Shown: positions 6,225 to 12,725 of the stretch, piece by piece | Position numbering within the stretch: position 1 is the first letter of the stretch | Layout: every line of letters begins with the position of its first letter | Assembly: GCA_002433075.1 (NCBI GenBank) | Contig: DJHM01000022.1 | Coordinates: 377,261 to 399,667 of the forward strand | Direction: 5' to 3' | Length of the DNA stretch: 22,407 nucleotides | From: Latescibacteria bacterium UBA6620 | Lineage (GTDB): Bacteria; Latescibacterota; UBA2968 | Program-made: the position numbers and the translations under genes | Notes under the pieces: model-generated | The model's database searches: none | The model's input: the letters and a program-made list of their open reading frames with translations, nothing else | Told to the model about the DNA's origin: nothing

Positions 6225-8444
6225 ATGAGATTCCCAGGAACAAATGTAGAGCTCAAGATCATCTCCTCACGAGACGGCGTTGACGTCCAGTGTATGGAGG
6301 AGCAGGAGCGCTACGAATACGAGCTTGATACCGATAGCTACAACCTGAATGAGATTCCCGGAGTCGTGATCCCGAGCAGGATCAACAGACAGTATGCATC
6401 AGGCGTCTTGGCCCCCGGTAGCTATGTTGGATCGTTCAAATTGACGTTGGTCGACCGCTCAGCGGCCGAGGTCTCGCACCTCTATGTCGAAGTTCATTCG
6501 AAAAAGCTCGCTTACGAGTCGGAATACAGAGCAATGCTGGAGGACATCGCAGAGAAGTGCACTGACCTACTACTGCGAGTCAGCTCCCCTGCAGAGCAAA
6601 CCTTCGTGCCTGACAGATTCGCTGACGAGTCAACGCTTGCTCAGAGGCTCTATTTCCTCCTCGGCCTTCTGGGAGGACAGGACTTCCGAGGAGCCTTGGA
6701 CAGACTTATTGCTTTCCCAAACACTCAATGGAGCGAAGAACAGAGGACTGTGGACCTCCATCAAGTCGGCAGACCTACTAGAGCGATCATGCGTCAAATT
6801 TCGTCAGCGACCCCCAGGAGACCTACTCCGACAGGGCATCCTCTTGAAGTGACCTTCCCATCGTTGCCATCCCGTGTCGAGAGATCATCAAAGCAAGATA
6901 CCGTAGACACCCCGGAGAATCGCTTCGTGAAGTTCGTTCTCCAAAGTTTCCTAGGCACACTTGGTAGGTTGCTAGACTACTTCCACCGAACTGCCAGAGG
7001 GGACTATCCTAGGCTTGAGAACGATATCCTCCAACTAGTAGCGGACTTCGAAGAGACCCTCACGGATTCGTTCTTCAAGCACGTTGCACCGATGACATCG
7101 CTGCCTCTCAGTAGTGTTGTGCTACAGCAAAAGGACGGCTATAGGCAAGTTTTGCGGGCGTGGTCCCAGTTCCAGATAGCAGCAAGGCTAACTTGGGCCG
7201 GGGGCGACGATGTATACCGTGGGGGAAAGAAGGATGCGGCCATCCTCTATGAATACTGGGTCTACTTCAGATTGTTGGATCTTGTATCAGAGGTGTTCGA
7301 ATTCGATCAGCCACCAATCGAGAGTCTACTGAACCAAGATGAGTTCACATTGAGACTCAAGTCGGGTAGGCACGTGGTAGTCGGGGGTATCTATCGTGGA
7401 ATGGGTCGAACGCTTCAGGTTGAGTTCAGCTACAACAGAACATTCCCAGGAGGAGTTGGTCAGTATCCCGAGGCCGGATCGTGGACCCGTTCGATGCGTC
7501 CTGACTATTCTCTTTCGCTGTGGCCGGCAGGCGTGAACAAGGTGCAGGCAGAGAATCAGGAGCTGGTTACCCACGTTCATTTTGATGCCAAGTATAGGGT
7601 GGATAGTCTACTAGAGCTCTTTGGAACCGGAGACGACGATCTAGAAGAGGACAGAACCCATCAACGGCGCAGCAGCTATCAAAGAGCAGACCTGCTCAAA
7701 ATGCACTCATATAGAGATGCGATCCGAAGGACAGCCGGCGCCTACGTGATCTACCCAGGAACTGAGGGAGTCCAATTCTCAGGATATCATGAGTTGCTAC
7801 CTGGTCTGGGGGCATTCGCGCTAAGGCCAGACTCGCTAGATGACGGTTCTGATAGCATCCAGCAGTTCCTTCGCGAGGTTGTGGCGAATGTCTGTGATAG
7901 GGGCTCGCATAGAGAACTCCAGAGCTACTACACGCACAAGATCCACGCAACTACTCCTGACCCTGTTCTCAAAAGCTTGTCAGAGGTAGTGGATGGTTCT
8001 AGAGTGGTTCCTCCAACCGAAACCTTCGTTCTGCTCGGCTGGATCAGAGGTCCAGATCATCTCGAGTGGATAAAGACATCTCTTCTCTACAATTTCAGAG
8101 CGGAAGATCGAAGAGGGTCGCTGAGACTAAGCCAGACCGTGTCTGCGGCCACTTACCTTCTACTCCACGGTGAGGGCGAACGTAGATCTGGGGGGCGCCT
8201 ACTAGGAGTAAAAGGTAGTGGACCTCGCGTCTTCTCAAGTGAGTTACTGGAAGAAAGAGGCTATCCGTATCCCGCAAGCGGGCACTATCTCGTTTTCGAC
8301 GTAAATGAACTTGAAAGTGATGATCCGCTAAACGGCTACGATTGGGATCTAGCAATGGTCCCAGGGTCTGGATCCGGAAGACAATCAGGCTTGCCCTTTG
8401 GCGTGGCACTCAGTCAGCTAATGAAGGGCGCAATTGAGAGATGA
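6225..8444 (+). CDS. McrC-like DUF2357 protein with PD-(D/E)XK nuclease domain
   Basis: This 739-aa protein is the probable nuclease partner of the McrB-like protein. The N-terminal half has the DUF2357 layout (SKKLAYESEYRAMLEDIAEK, then TPENRFVKFVL and ILYEYWVYFRLL). The nuclease core follows, with Glu in LQVEFSY, Asp427 in RPDYSL and Asp454-Ala-Lys456 in HFDAKYR. Next comes DLLKMHSYRDAI...GAYVIYPG, a signature of McrC/DUF2357 nucleases. An extra C-terminal region of about 150 residues (HLEWIKTSLLYNFRAEDRRG and beyond) resembles a PUA/EVE-like module and is longer than classical McrC. A GAGG overlapping the mcrB-like stop precedes the ATG. The gene ends 21 bases from the convergent integrase remnant, and no clear terminator was seen between them. 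Confidence 0.82.
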   Translation: MRFPGTNVELKIISSRDGVDVQCMEEQERYEYELDTDSYNLNEIPGVVIPSRINRQYASGVLAPGSYVGSFKLTLVDRSAAEVSHLYVEVHSKKLAYESEYRAMLEDIAEKCTDLLLRVSSPAEQTFVPDRFADESTLAQRLYFLLGLLGGQDFRGALDRLIAFPNTQWSEEQRTVDLHQVGRPTRAIMRQISSATPRRPTPTGHPLEVTFPSLPSRVERSSKQDTVDTPENRFVKFVLQSFLGTLGRLLDYFHRTARGDYPRLENDILQLVADFEETLTDSFFKHVAPMTSLPLSSVVLQQKDGYRQVLRAWSQFQIAARLTWAGGDDVYRGGKKDAAILYEYWVYFRLLDLVSEVFEFDQPPIESLLNQDEFTLRLKSGRHVVVGGIYRGMGRTLQVEFSYNRTFPGGVGQYPEAGSWTRSMRPDYSLSLWPAGVNKVQAENQELVTHVHFDAKYRVDSLLELFGTGDDDLEEDRTHQRRSSYQRADLLKMHSYRDAIRRTAGAYVIYPGTEGVQFSGYHELLPGLGAFALRPDSLDDGSDSIQQFLREVVANVCDRGSHRELQSYYTHKIHATTPDPVLKSLSEVVDGSRVVPPTETFVLLGWIRGPDHLEWIKTSLLYNFRAEDRRGSLRLSQTVSAATYLLLHGEGERRSGGRLLGVKGSGPRVFSSELLEERGYPYPASGHYLVFDVNELESDDPLNGYDWDLAMVPGSGSGRQSGLPFGVALSQLMKGAIER

Positions 8445-8465
8445 GCACGGGGCCTCACCTACTGA

Positions 8466-9563
8466 TCAACCTTCCCTACGTAATCCTTCAGGGTTGCCCT
8501 TCGATACCAGCAATTTCTCCACGGCTTCTTTAAGATGTTCTGGCGCAAGATGCGCATAGCGCATTGTCATCTTGATATCACGGTGTCCCAAAAGGTTCGC
8601 GATTGTTCGAAGATCGACACCTTCCATGACCAAGATGCTTGCGAAGGTGTGCCTCAGGTCATGGATCCTTAGGTTCCGCTCGATCCCTGCAAGCTCCAGG
8701 GCTTTCCGAAAGGCAGTGCGCGGATCAACCCGAGGTCTCCCGTCCTTGTTACTGAATACATAGCTACATACGCTGCCGTCTAGGATTCTCTTCGGGTGAC
8801 AGATAATTGTATCTCGAACGGCCGTATTCATAGGAATGTATCTGCAGTCACCATTCTTGGAATCTGGCACTGTGATGATGCCCGACCTCAGGTCAAGATT
8901 CTCCCATCTCAATGAAAGAAGCTCCCCCTTCCTCATCCCCGTGTAGACCGCCAAGGTGAAGAACGTGCGCCACGTTGGCGTGACTGCACTCAGAAACCGG
9001 TCGAGCTCATCTCGCCTCAAGAAATCGAAAGCGCCCGGGTTCTCCTTTCTCTGCTTGACACCCCAAGCAGGATTTGTCTCAAGGTAGTTCCAGTCTACCG
9101 CCTTGCTCAGCATGTTTTTTAGACAGCAGAGCTCACGATTCACAGTCGCGTCAGCAAGCCCGCTTGCCCGCCGCATTGAGACATACGACTCGACATCGCG
9201 CCTGGTGATATCAATCAAGTATCGGCTCCCGAAAACCGCCCGAAGATGCTTTGCGCTAATCCTGTCTCTAGCTTAGGAGCTGGCCTTCTTCTCATTTCTC
9301 GACCAGACCTCAAGGTATTCCTGCGAGTAGTCTGAGAACCTCAAAGGCTTTCGTTTCGGGCGTTTCAGGATCTCCCCTCTGAGACCGTCAGTCTTGATAC
9401 TATCCCGCCATCGCCGGGCTAGATCCAGTCGATTAGCGGTCTTTCTCTTACGAACTCTTCTGCCAGAATCTGGGTCTGAGTAGCTGACCTCTACGAGGTA
9501 GTCTCGTCTTCCCTCGAGCTTCCATATCCCTGATTCGACCTTGTCACCCTTTGCGTAACTCAT
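8466..9563 (-). pseudogene. int: Tyrosine integrase interrupted by one in-frame stop codon
   Basis: This is a lambda-type site-specific recombinase of about 365 codons. The first 96 codons (start ATG at 9563) encode an arm-DNA-binding domain (GIWKLEGRRDYLVEVSY) and end at TAA (9273-9275). The same frame continues directly as ARDRISAKHLRAVFGSRYL and then the core-binding and catalytic domains. The catalytic residues are all present: Arg in TGMRKGELLSLRW, Lys in DSKNG, HDLRHTFAS, LGHRD, and the nucleophile Tyr in MRYAHL. The stop replaces a position likely to have been Tyr (TAT or TAC). Only the catalytic fragment could be remade, from a TTG at 9218, and it would lack arm binding. The element is therefore probably immobile unless the stop is read through or is an assembly error. 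Confidence 0.88.
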
Positions 9564-9574
9564 AGCTAGAACCT

Positions 9575-9582
9575 ATGCGAGC
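9575..9582 (-). repeat. Inverted copy of the GCTCGCAT box at the integrase start
   Basis: ATGCGAGC here is the reverse complement of GCTCGCAT, which is repeated in tandem at 9688-9707. It lies just upstream of the integrase start codon at 9563. A protein bound to all three boxes could loop or shut the integrase promoter. Confidence 0.4.
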
Positions 9583-9646
9583 ACGATCGGGCATACGGAT
9601 TGTGCCCGAGCTATCGCTATCATCAGTTTTTTCATCGATTTAGCCG

Positions 9647-9669
9647 AAAAACAGCTAGGAACTGTTTTT
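9647..9669. promoter_or_regulatory. Inverted repeat AAAAACAG-N7-CTGTTTTT
   Basis: A perfect 8-bp inverted repeat (9647-9654 and 9662-9669) lies in the 194-base gap between the replication-type gene and the integrase. It is symmetrical and AT-rich. It could be an operator, or a weak terminator for the replication-type gene, which ends at 9758. Nothing distinguishes the two roles. Confidence 0.4.
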
Positions 9670-9677
9670 CTGTAGGT

Positions 9678-9707
9678 GTTCGCAAAAGCTCGCATTTGCT
9701 CGCATTT
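9678..9707 (+). repeat. Three tandem 10-bp repeats, iteron- or operator-like
   Basis: GTTCGCAAAA (9678-9687) is followed directly by two identical copies of GCTCGCATTT (9688-9697 and 9698-9707). The 10-base period places the sites on one face of the helix. They lie upstream of the integrase and downstream of the replication-type gene. Possible roles are an excisionase or repressor operator, or origin iterons for the replication-type protein. Confidence 0.5.
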
Positions 9708-9757
9708 TCCTACGTTTGGAGCTCTTGAGCATACCGCTTGAAGGTCTCTCGGGCAGC

Positions 9758-10420
9758 TCATGCCGCATCACGATCGCTTGGTTTGTAAGTGCTACCTGCC
9801 CGTGTATCTAGGGTCCAATTCTCACGAATCGCTTTCGGTATCCAGGCAATCGGGTTCCGGACCCGATTCCTGGGATCCCGCGAGTAGGCAACCACCTTCT
9901 TGATCCGTGCTGTATCAGCGACCTCTCCTAGCTCCTTAGCTGTCTGTGGATCAATGCCTTCGTTGAGCAGGACTTTGATGCCAGGCGATCCATCGTCGTG
10001 TTGTTGTTCTTCTTCTTCTTGTTCTTCTTTGGAGTGGTCTGCTCCCGGACGGCTGCCGGGCCTCTGCTGGCCATTCCTGGGTCGACCGGCGACGTATATC
10101 TCATATTTACATACCGTTACAACTGATCCCCTGTTGGTCGATTTTACCACCAGTTCGCCAATTGTTGATAGCGTGTCCAGAAGCGTGCGGATCTGACGAG
10201 GCGTGCACCCTATCTCGAGTGCCATCTCGTCACGTCCCATTACCAACTGTCCGCGACGTAGCATTATCACGTCTCGAGACGTTGGGACGGCTTTGTCCAT
10301 GTAGTTCGCTCTGAACAGTATCTCGGTCCAGAAGGCCCTGATTAGCAGCCTCTGCCTCTTGGGGAAGCTGTTGACCAGGTCGTAAAAGGGCCTTCGACGA
10401 ATGGATACGTGACCTGCCAT
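9758..10420 (-). CDS. Replication-initiation-type winged-helix protein
   Basis: This 220-aa protein resembles phage and island replisome-organiser proteins. Residues 15-109 fit their N-terminal winged-helix domain: a leading basic segment, IMLRRGQLVMGRDEMALEIG, then CTPRQIRTLLDTL and STNRGSVVTVCKYEIY. An acidic, glutamine-rich linker (KEEQEEEEQQ, about 132-141) follows. The C-terminal segment ends in NPIAWIPKAIRENW, a pattern seen in such proteins before the C-terminus. It probably binds DNA at an island origin and recruits host replication proteins. The ATG at 10420 is chosen because GGAGGAG lies about ten bases upstream. A longer frame starting at 10633 would overlap the HTH gene and lacks domain similarity there. 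It follows the HTH gene by 40 bases in the same direction. No helicase or primase gene accompanies it. Confidence 0.65.
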   Translation of the reverse strand: MAGHVSIRRRPFYDLVNSFPKRQRLLIRAFWTEILFRANYMDKAVPTSRDVIMLRRGQLVMGRDEMALEIGCTPRQIRTLLDTLSTIGELVVKSTNRGSVVTVCKYEIYVAGRPRNGQQRPGSRPGADHSKEEQEEEEQQHDDGSPGIKVLLNEGIDPQTAKELGEVADTARIKKVVAYSRDPRNRVRNPIAWIPKAIRENWTLDTRAGSTYKPSDRDAA

Positions 10421-10460
10421 TCCGGAACGCGCCTCCTCCAACCCATTCTGGCTCGAGAGC

Positions 10461-10667
10461 CTACGAATGGACCTCTTGGCTGGGCAGAACGACGTTCTCG
10501 TCAAGCCACTTGTCCAAGTCAGACTTTCTGAATCGGGTAGGCCTTCCCACCTTGACGTGTGGAACGCGACGCTTGCTTGTCCACACTTTAAGAGTGGATG
10601 CGGTGCAGCCAACGTAATCTGCTGCTTCCTCATACCCCCACGTTCCTTCCACCTTCAGGGTCGACAT
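10461..10667 (-). CDS. Excisionase-like helix-turn-helix protein
   Basis: This 68-aa protein is almost entirely one MerR/excisionase-type HTH (EEAADYVGCTASTLKVWTSK, then RFRKSDLDKWLDE). Proteins of this kind act as Xis factors that direct integrase towards excision, or as small regulators. The ATG at 10667 is preceded at good spacing by GGAGG (10674-10678). An upstream in-frame extension to 10853 shows no domain and was left out. It is the first gene of the minus-strand set (HTH, replication-type, integrase). It is related in fold, though not closely in sequence, to the HTH at the start of the island methyltransferase. Xis and transcription-factor roles cannot be told apart here. Confidence 0.7.
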   Translation of the reverse strand: MSTLKVEGTWGYEEAADYVGCTASTLKVWTSKRRVPHVKVGRPTRFRKSDLDKWLDENVVLPSQEVHS

Positions 10668-10954
10668 CGAGCACCTCCATGCAAAAAAAAACGAGAGCAA
10701 ATGACTTCCGGACACGTCGCAGATCATCCTGTGGTAGAGCGCACTCCACATTTGGGCAACTTTGTACCCAGAGATCTGCTCGGCGAGCCGGAAGACACTT
10801 TCTCTCGCGTGTCTGCCTAACTCCGTCGCTGGCGAGTGAACCACCAGCCCCATTCACGCCGGTAGGTGTTACCCAGCGATCGCTTCGATTATAGACATTG
10901 CTGGAGGGTGCTGCAAGGTGATCCGGTCTAATTTTCCTGAACCAGGTCGTCGAA

Positions 10955-10986
10955 GGACACTTTCTGGACACCTCTGTGGTGGACAG
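10955..10986 (+). repeat. Right GGACAC repeats, candidate integrase arm site
   Basis: GGACAC occurs at 10955-10960 and 10966-10971, separated by five bases and followed by CTCTG. A related GGACAG lies at 10981-10986. The pair matches the left-end pair at 1323-1344 in spacing, orientation and trailing YTCTG. A further single GGACAC is at 10710-10715. Confidence 0.45.
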
Positions 10987-10991
10987 ACAAA

Positions 10992-11034
10992 GGGCGTCTC
11001 GATGGATCCAGAGTCGATCCAGGTCGAAACGCCC
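10992..11034 (-). terminator. Long nested hairpin downstream of tRNA-Leu
   Basis: GGGCGTCTCGA (10992-11002) pairs with TCGAAACGCCC (11024-11034) with one mismatch. Inside it, TGGATC pairs with GATCCA around a CAGAGTC loop. It starts 22 bases beyond the CCA end of tRNA-Leu, and a modest TTTGT follows on the minus strand. It would end the tRNA transcript using element-derived sequence. Confidence 0.55.
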
Positions 11035-11056
11035 CATAGCACAGCGGTTTGTCATT

Positions 11057-11143
11057 TGGTGCCGAAGGAGGGACTCGAACCCTCACGGCCTTGCGGCCAC
11101 TGGATTTTGAGTCCAGCGCGTCTACCAGTTCCACCACTTCGGC
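11057..11143 (-). tRNA. tRNA-Leu (anticodon CAA), right attachment site
   Basis: This is a complete class II tRNA: acceptor GCCGAAG/CTTCGGC, anticodon stem CTGGA/TCCAG with loop CTCAAAA (anticodon at 11107-11109 on the plus strand), a long variable arm GGCC-GCAA-GGCC, T arm GAGGG-TTCGAGT-CCCTC, discriminator A and encoded CCA at 11057-11059. The anticodon CAA reads UUG. By the geometry of insertion, the 5' half up to the core (about 11115-11143) is the original host sequence. The 3' half (11057 to about 11096) was brought in by the element, restoring a functional gene. The displaced host 3' half is at 1137-1194. Confidence 0.95.
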
Positions 11144-11184
11144 ACTTTATGTCCAGGCCCGAGAGCTTCTGTTGGGACGACTCT

Positions 11185-11213
11185 ATCTTACACCAATCGC
11201 TCCATCAGAGCAA
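11185..11213 (-). promoter_or_regulatory. tRNA-Leu promoter
   Basis: On the minus strand, TTGCTC (11208-11213) and TAAGAT (11185-11190) are separated by exactly 17 bases. Transcription would start near 11178, about 35 bases before the mature tRNA. It lies outside the element, so the reconstituted tRNA keeps its host promoter. Confidence 0.6.
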
Positions 11214-11228
11214 CGATCGAGACCACAT

Positions 11229-11675
11229 TCACTCCCAATCTTCGCCTGCCGGTCGAACGGCGCGTGGTGGGCCCAAAATCTCCGCGTAGAGGATCCCCCG
11301 AATCGCCGCCCGGCGATCGAGCCGCAAACGTCTACGGCCGCGCACTTTCCGAACAGGCTCGTCGTAGGCTACGGTTTCATCGCTTTCGATCGCACTCTCA
11401 TTCTGTGCCTCGGCCTGACGCTCGACCAGAACCCGCTGCGCCTCCTGCAATACGTCGACCACCTCACGCTGAGGCTCGGGGGGAATCGGCTCCGGTTCGG
11501 GTTGCTCCAGGCGCCCCCAGTCGAAATCGAAGAGATCGTCCTCTTCCTCCTCGTCCGGAGGACCGGAACGTCGATTCTGCCGCTCCTGCTCGGCCCGTCT
11601 CGTCTGGTATTTGTTCAGCAACGACGAACCGATGCTGAACAGAATGAAGAGAATGGCCAGAACATCAAAACTCAT
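11229..11675 (-). CDS. Small membrane-anchored protein of unknown function, third gene after nfeD-floA
   Basis: I do not recognise this 148-aa protein's function. It starts with a hydrophobic anchor (MSFDVLAILFILFSIGSSLL). A charged, proline- and glutamate-rich linker follows (DEEEEDDLFDFDW, EPEPIPPEP), then a basic stretch and the C-terminal block AAIRGILYAEILGPPRA. A short ILGPP-like tail of this kind occurs at the end of various small anchored proteins and may be a docking motif; this is from memory, not a search. AGAGG precedes the ATG at suitable spacing. It begins 42 bases after the floA stop on the same strand, so it is probably co-transcribed and may act at the same membrane sites as FloA. 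Confidence 0.65.
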   Translation of the reverse strand: MSFDVLAILFILFSIGSSLLNKYQTRRAEQERQNRRSGPPDEEEEDDLFDFDWGRLEQPEPEPIPPEPQREVVDVLQEAQRVLVERQAEAQNESAIESDETVAYDEPVRKVRGRRRLRLDRRAAIRGILYAEILGPPRAVRPAGEDWE

Positions 11676-11717
11676 CAGGAACCTCTATTCGAGTCACAGG
11701 GCGAAGCCGTCTTCGTC

Positions 11718-12707
11718 CTAGTTGTCTTCAGTCTCTGACGACTCCCCACCCGCATCCCCGGCAATACCTTCTCGCATATCCGTATCCGCCTGAATGTTCC
11801 GCATACGGTAGTAGTCCATCACGCCCAGGTTTCCGCTCCGGAAAGCCTCCGCCATCGCGCGAGGCACCTCGGCTTCCGCTTCGACCACACGGGAACGCAT
11901 CTCTTGGACCCGGGCGGACATCTCCTGCTCTTGCGCGACAGCCATCGCGCGTCGCTCTTCCGCTCGGGCGCGAGCAATCTTGAGATCGGCCTCTGCCTGG
12001 TCGGTCTGTAACGCAGCGCCGATGTTGTCTCCCACATCGACATCTGCAATGTCGATCGACAGGATCTCGAAAGCCGTCCCCGAGTCGAGCCCTTTATCCA
12101 GAACCGTCTTCGAGATCATATCGGGATTCTCGAGGACGTCTTTGTGAGAGTCGGCCGATCCAATCGTGGTCACGATCCCTTCGCCGACGCGGGCAATGAT
12201 GGTCTCTTCTCCCGCCCCACCGACCAGCCGCTCGATATTTGCCCGGACAGTCACCCGGGACGTCGCCTTGACCTGGATTCCGTCCTTCGCCACCGCCGTC
12301 ACCATCGGCGTCGATATCACCTTTGGATTTACACTCACTTGTACCGCTTCGAATACATCCCGTCCCGCGAGGTCGATGGCGGCTGCGCGTTCAGGCGTCA
12401 ACGTGATACCCGCCTTGTCAGCGGCAATCAGCGCTCCCACGACCTTGCTCACATCACCCCCCGCCAGGAAGTGAGCTTCCAGAAACGTGGTTGGGATGTC
12501 CACACCCGCCTTCGAGGCGTTGATCTGTGAGTTGACGATGACACTCGGCGGCACTCTGCGCAGCCGCATTCCGACCATTTCCCCGATCCCGATTCGGACC
12601 CGGGCAGCCAGCGCCGCGATCCACAACGCAACGGGAATGAAATAGAAGAACAGCAGCAGAAATACGACGACTGCCACCACCATCAGCAGAAACAGGATGG
12701 ACTCCAT
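11718..12707 (-). CDS. floA: Flotillin-like membrane scaffold protein FloA
   Basis: FloA forms membrane microdomains (functional membrane domains) that gather signalling and secretion proteins. The protein (329 aa) has an N-terminal hydrophobic hairpin or membrane segment (residues 3-35). The conserved FloA core follows (NASKAGVDIPTTFLEAHFLAGG, VSVNPKVISTP, GEGIVTTIGSADSHKDVLENPD, IDIADVDVGDNIGAALQTDQ). Next is an Ala/Glu/Arg-rich coiled coil (AEADLKIARARAEERRAMA) and a tail ending in MDYYRMRNIQADTDMR. This is the full family length. The ATG at 12707 is favoured over a TTG three bases upstream, and AGGAGAGG lies just before it. It starts 18 bases after the nfeD stop. The nfeD-floA pairing is conserved in many bacteria and is strong support. 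Confidence 0.95.
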   Translation of the reverse strand: MESILFLLMVVAVVVFLLLFFYFIPVALWIAALAARVRIGIGEMVGMRLRRVPPSVIVNSQINASKAGVDIPTTFLEAHFLAGGDVSKVVGALIAADKAGITLTPERAAAIDLAGRDVFEAVQVSVNPKVISTPMVTAVAKDGIQVKATSRVTVRANIERLVGGAGEETIIARVGEGIVTTIGSADSHKDVLENPDMISKTVLDKGLDSGTAFEILSIDIADVDVGDNIGAALQTDQAEADLKIARARAEERRAMAVAQEQEMSARVQEMRSRVVEAEAEVPRAMAEAFRSGNLGVMDYYRMRNIQADTDMREGIAGDAGGESSETEDN

Positions 12708-12725
12708 CAACCTCTCCTGTCGACC

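Larger units (their letters stand above)
1177..11114. mobile_element. Integrated genomic island in tRNA-Leu(CAA) carrying a restriction cassette
   Basis: The element lies between two copies of the 18-base core CCACTGGATTTTGAGTCC, at 1177-1194 and 11097-11114, which are 9,920 bases apart. The right copy is inside an intact tRNA-Leu gene and the left copy is in a tRNA fragment. Within are a five-gene plus-strand defence cassette, and on the minus strand a tyrosine integrase pseudogene, a replication-type winged-helix protein and an excisionase-like HTH protein. The two gene sets converge at about 8444/8466. Island genes use AGA, AGG and ATA codons freely and look less GC-biased at third positions than the flanking host genes, which fits acquisition by transfer. 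No capsid, portal or conjugation genes are present, so it resembles a small satellite-like or mobilisable element. Because its integrase is broken, it is probably fixed. Confidence 0.85.

Noticed and set aside
9573..9761. A 62-codon open frame on the minus strand between the replication-type gene and the integrase
   Set aside because: It runs through the tandem repeats and the inverted repeat, has no recognisable domain or clear ribosome site, and its composition looks like non-coding sequence.
10000..10035. Trinucleotide-rich tract as a possible repeat element
   Set aside because: It simply encodes the KEEQEEEEQQ linker of the replication-type protein.
10421..10633. N-terminal extension of the replication-type protein to 10633
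   Set aside because: It overlaps the HTH gene, shows no domain similarity, and a strong GGAGGAG site supports the start at 10420.
10918..11289. Open frames crossing the tRNA-Leu gene on both strands
   Set aside because: They read through a structured tRNA and the attachment site and are chance frames; no homology is seen.
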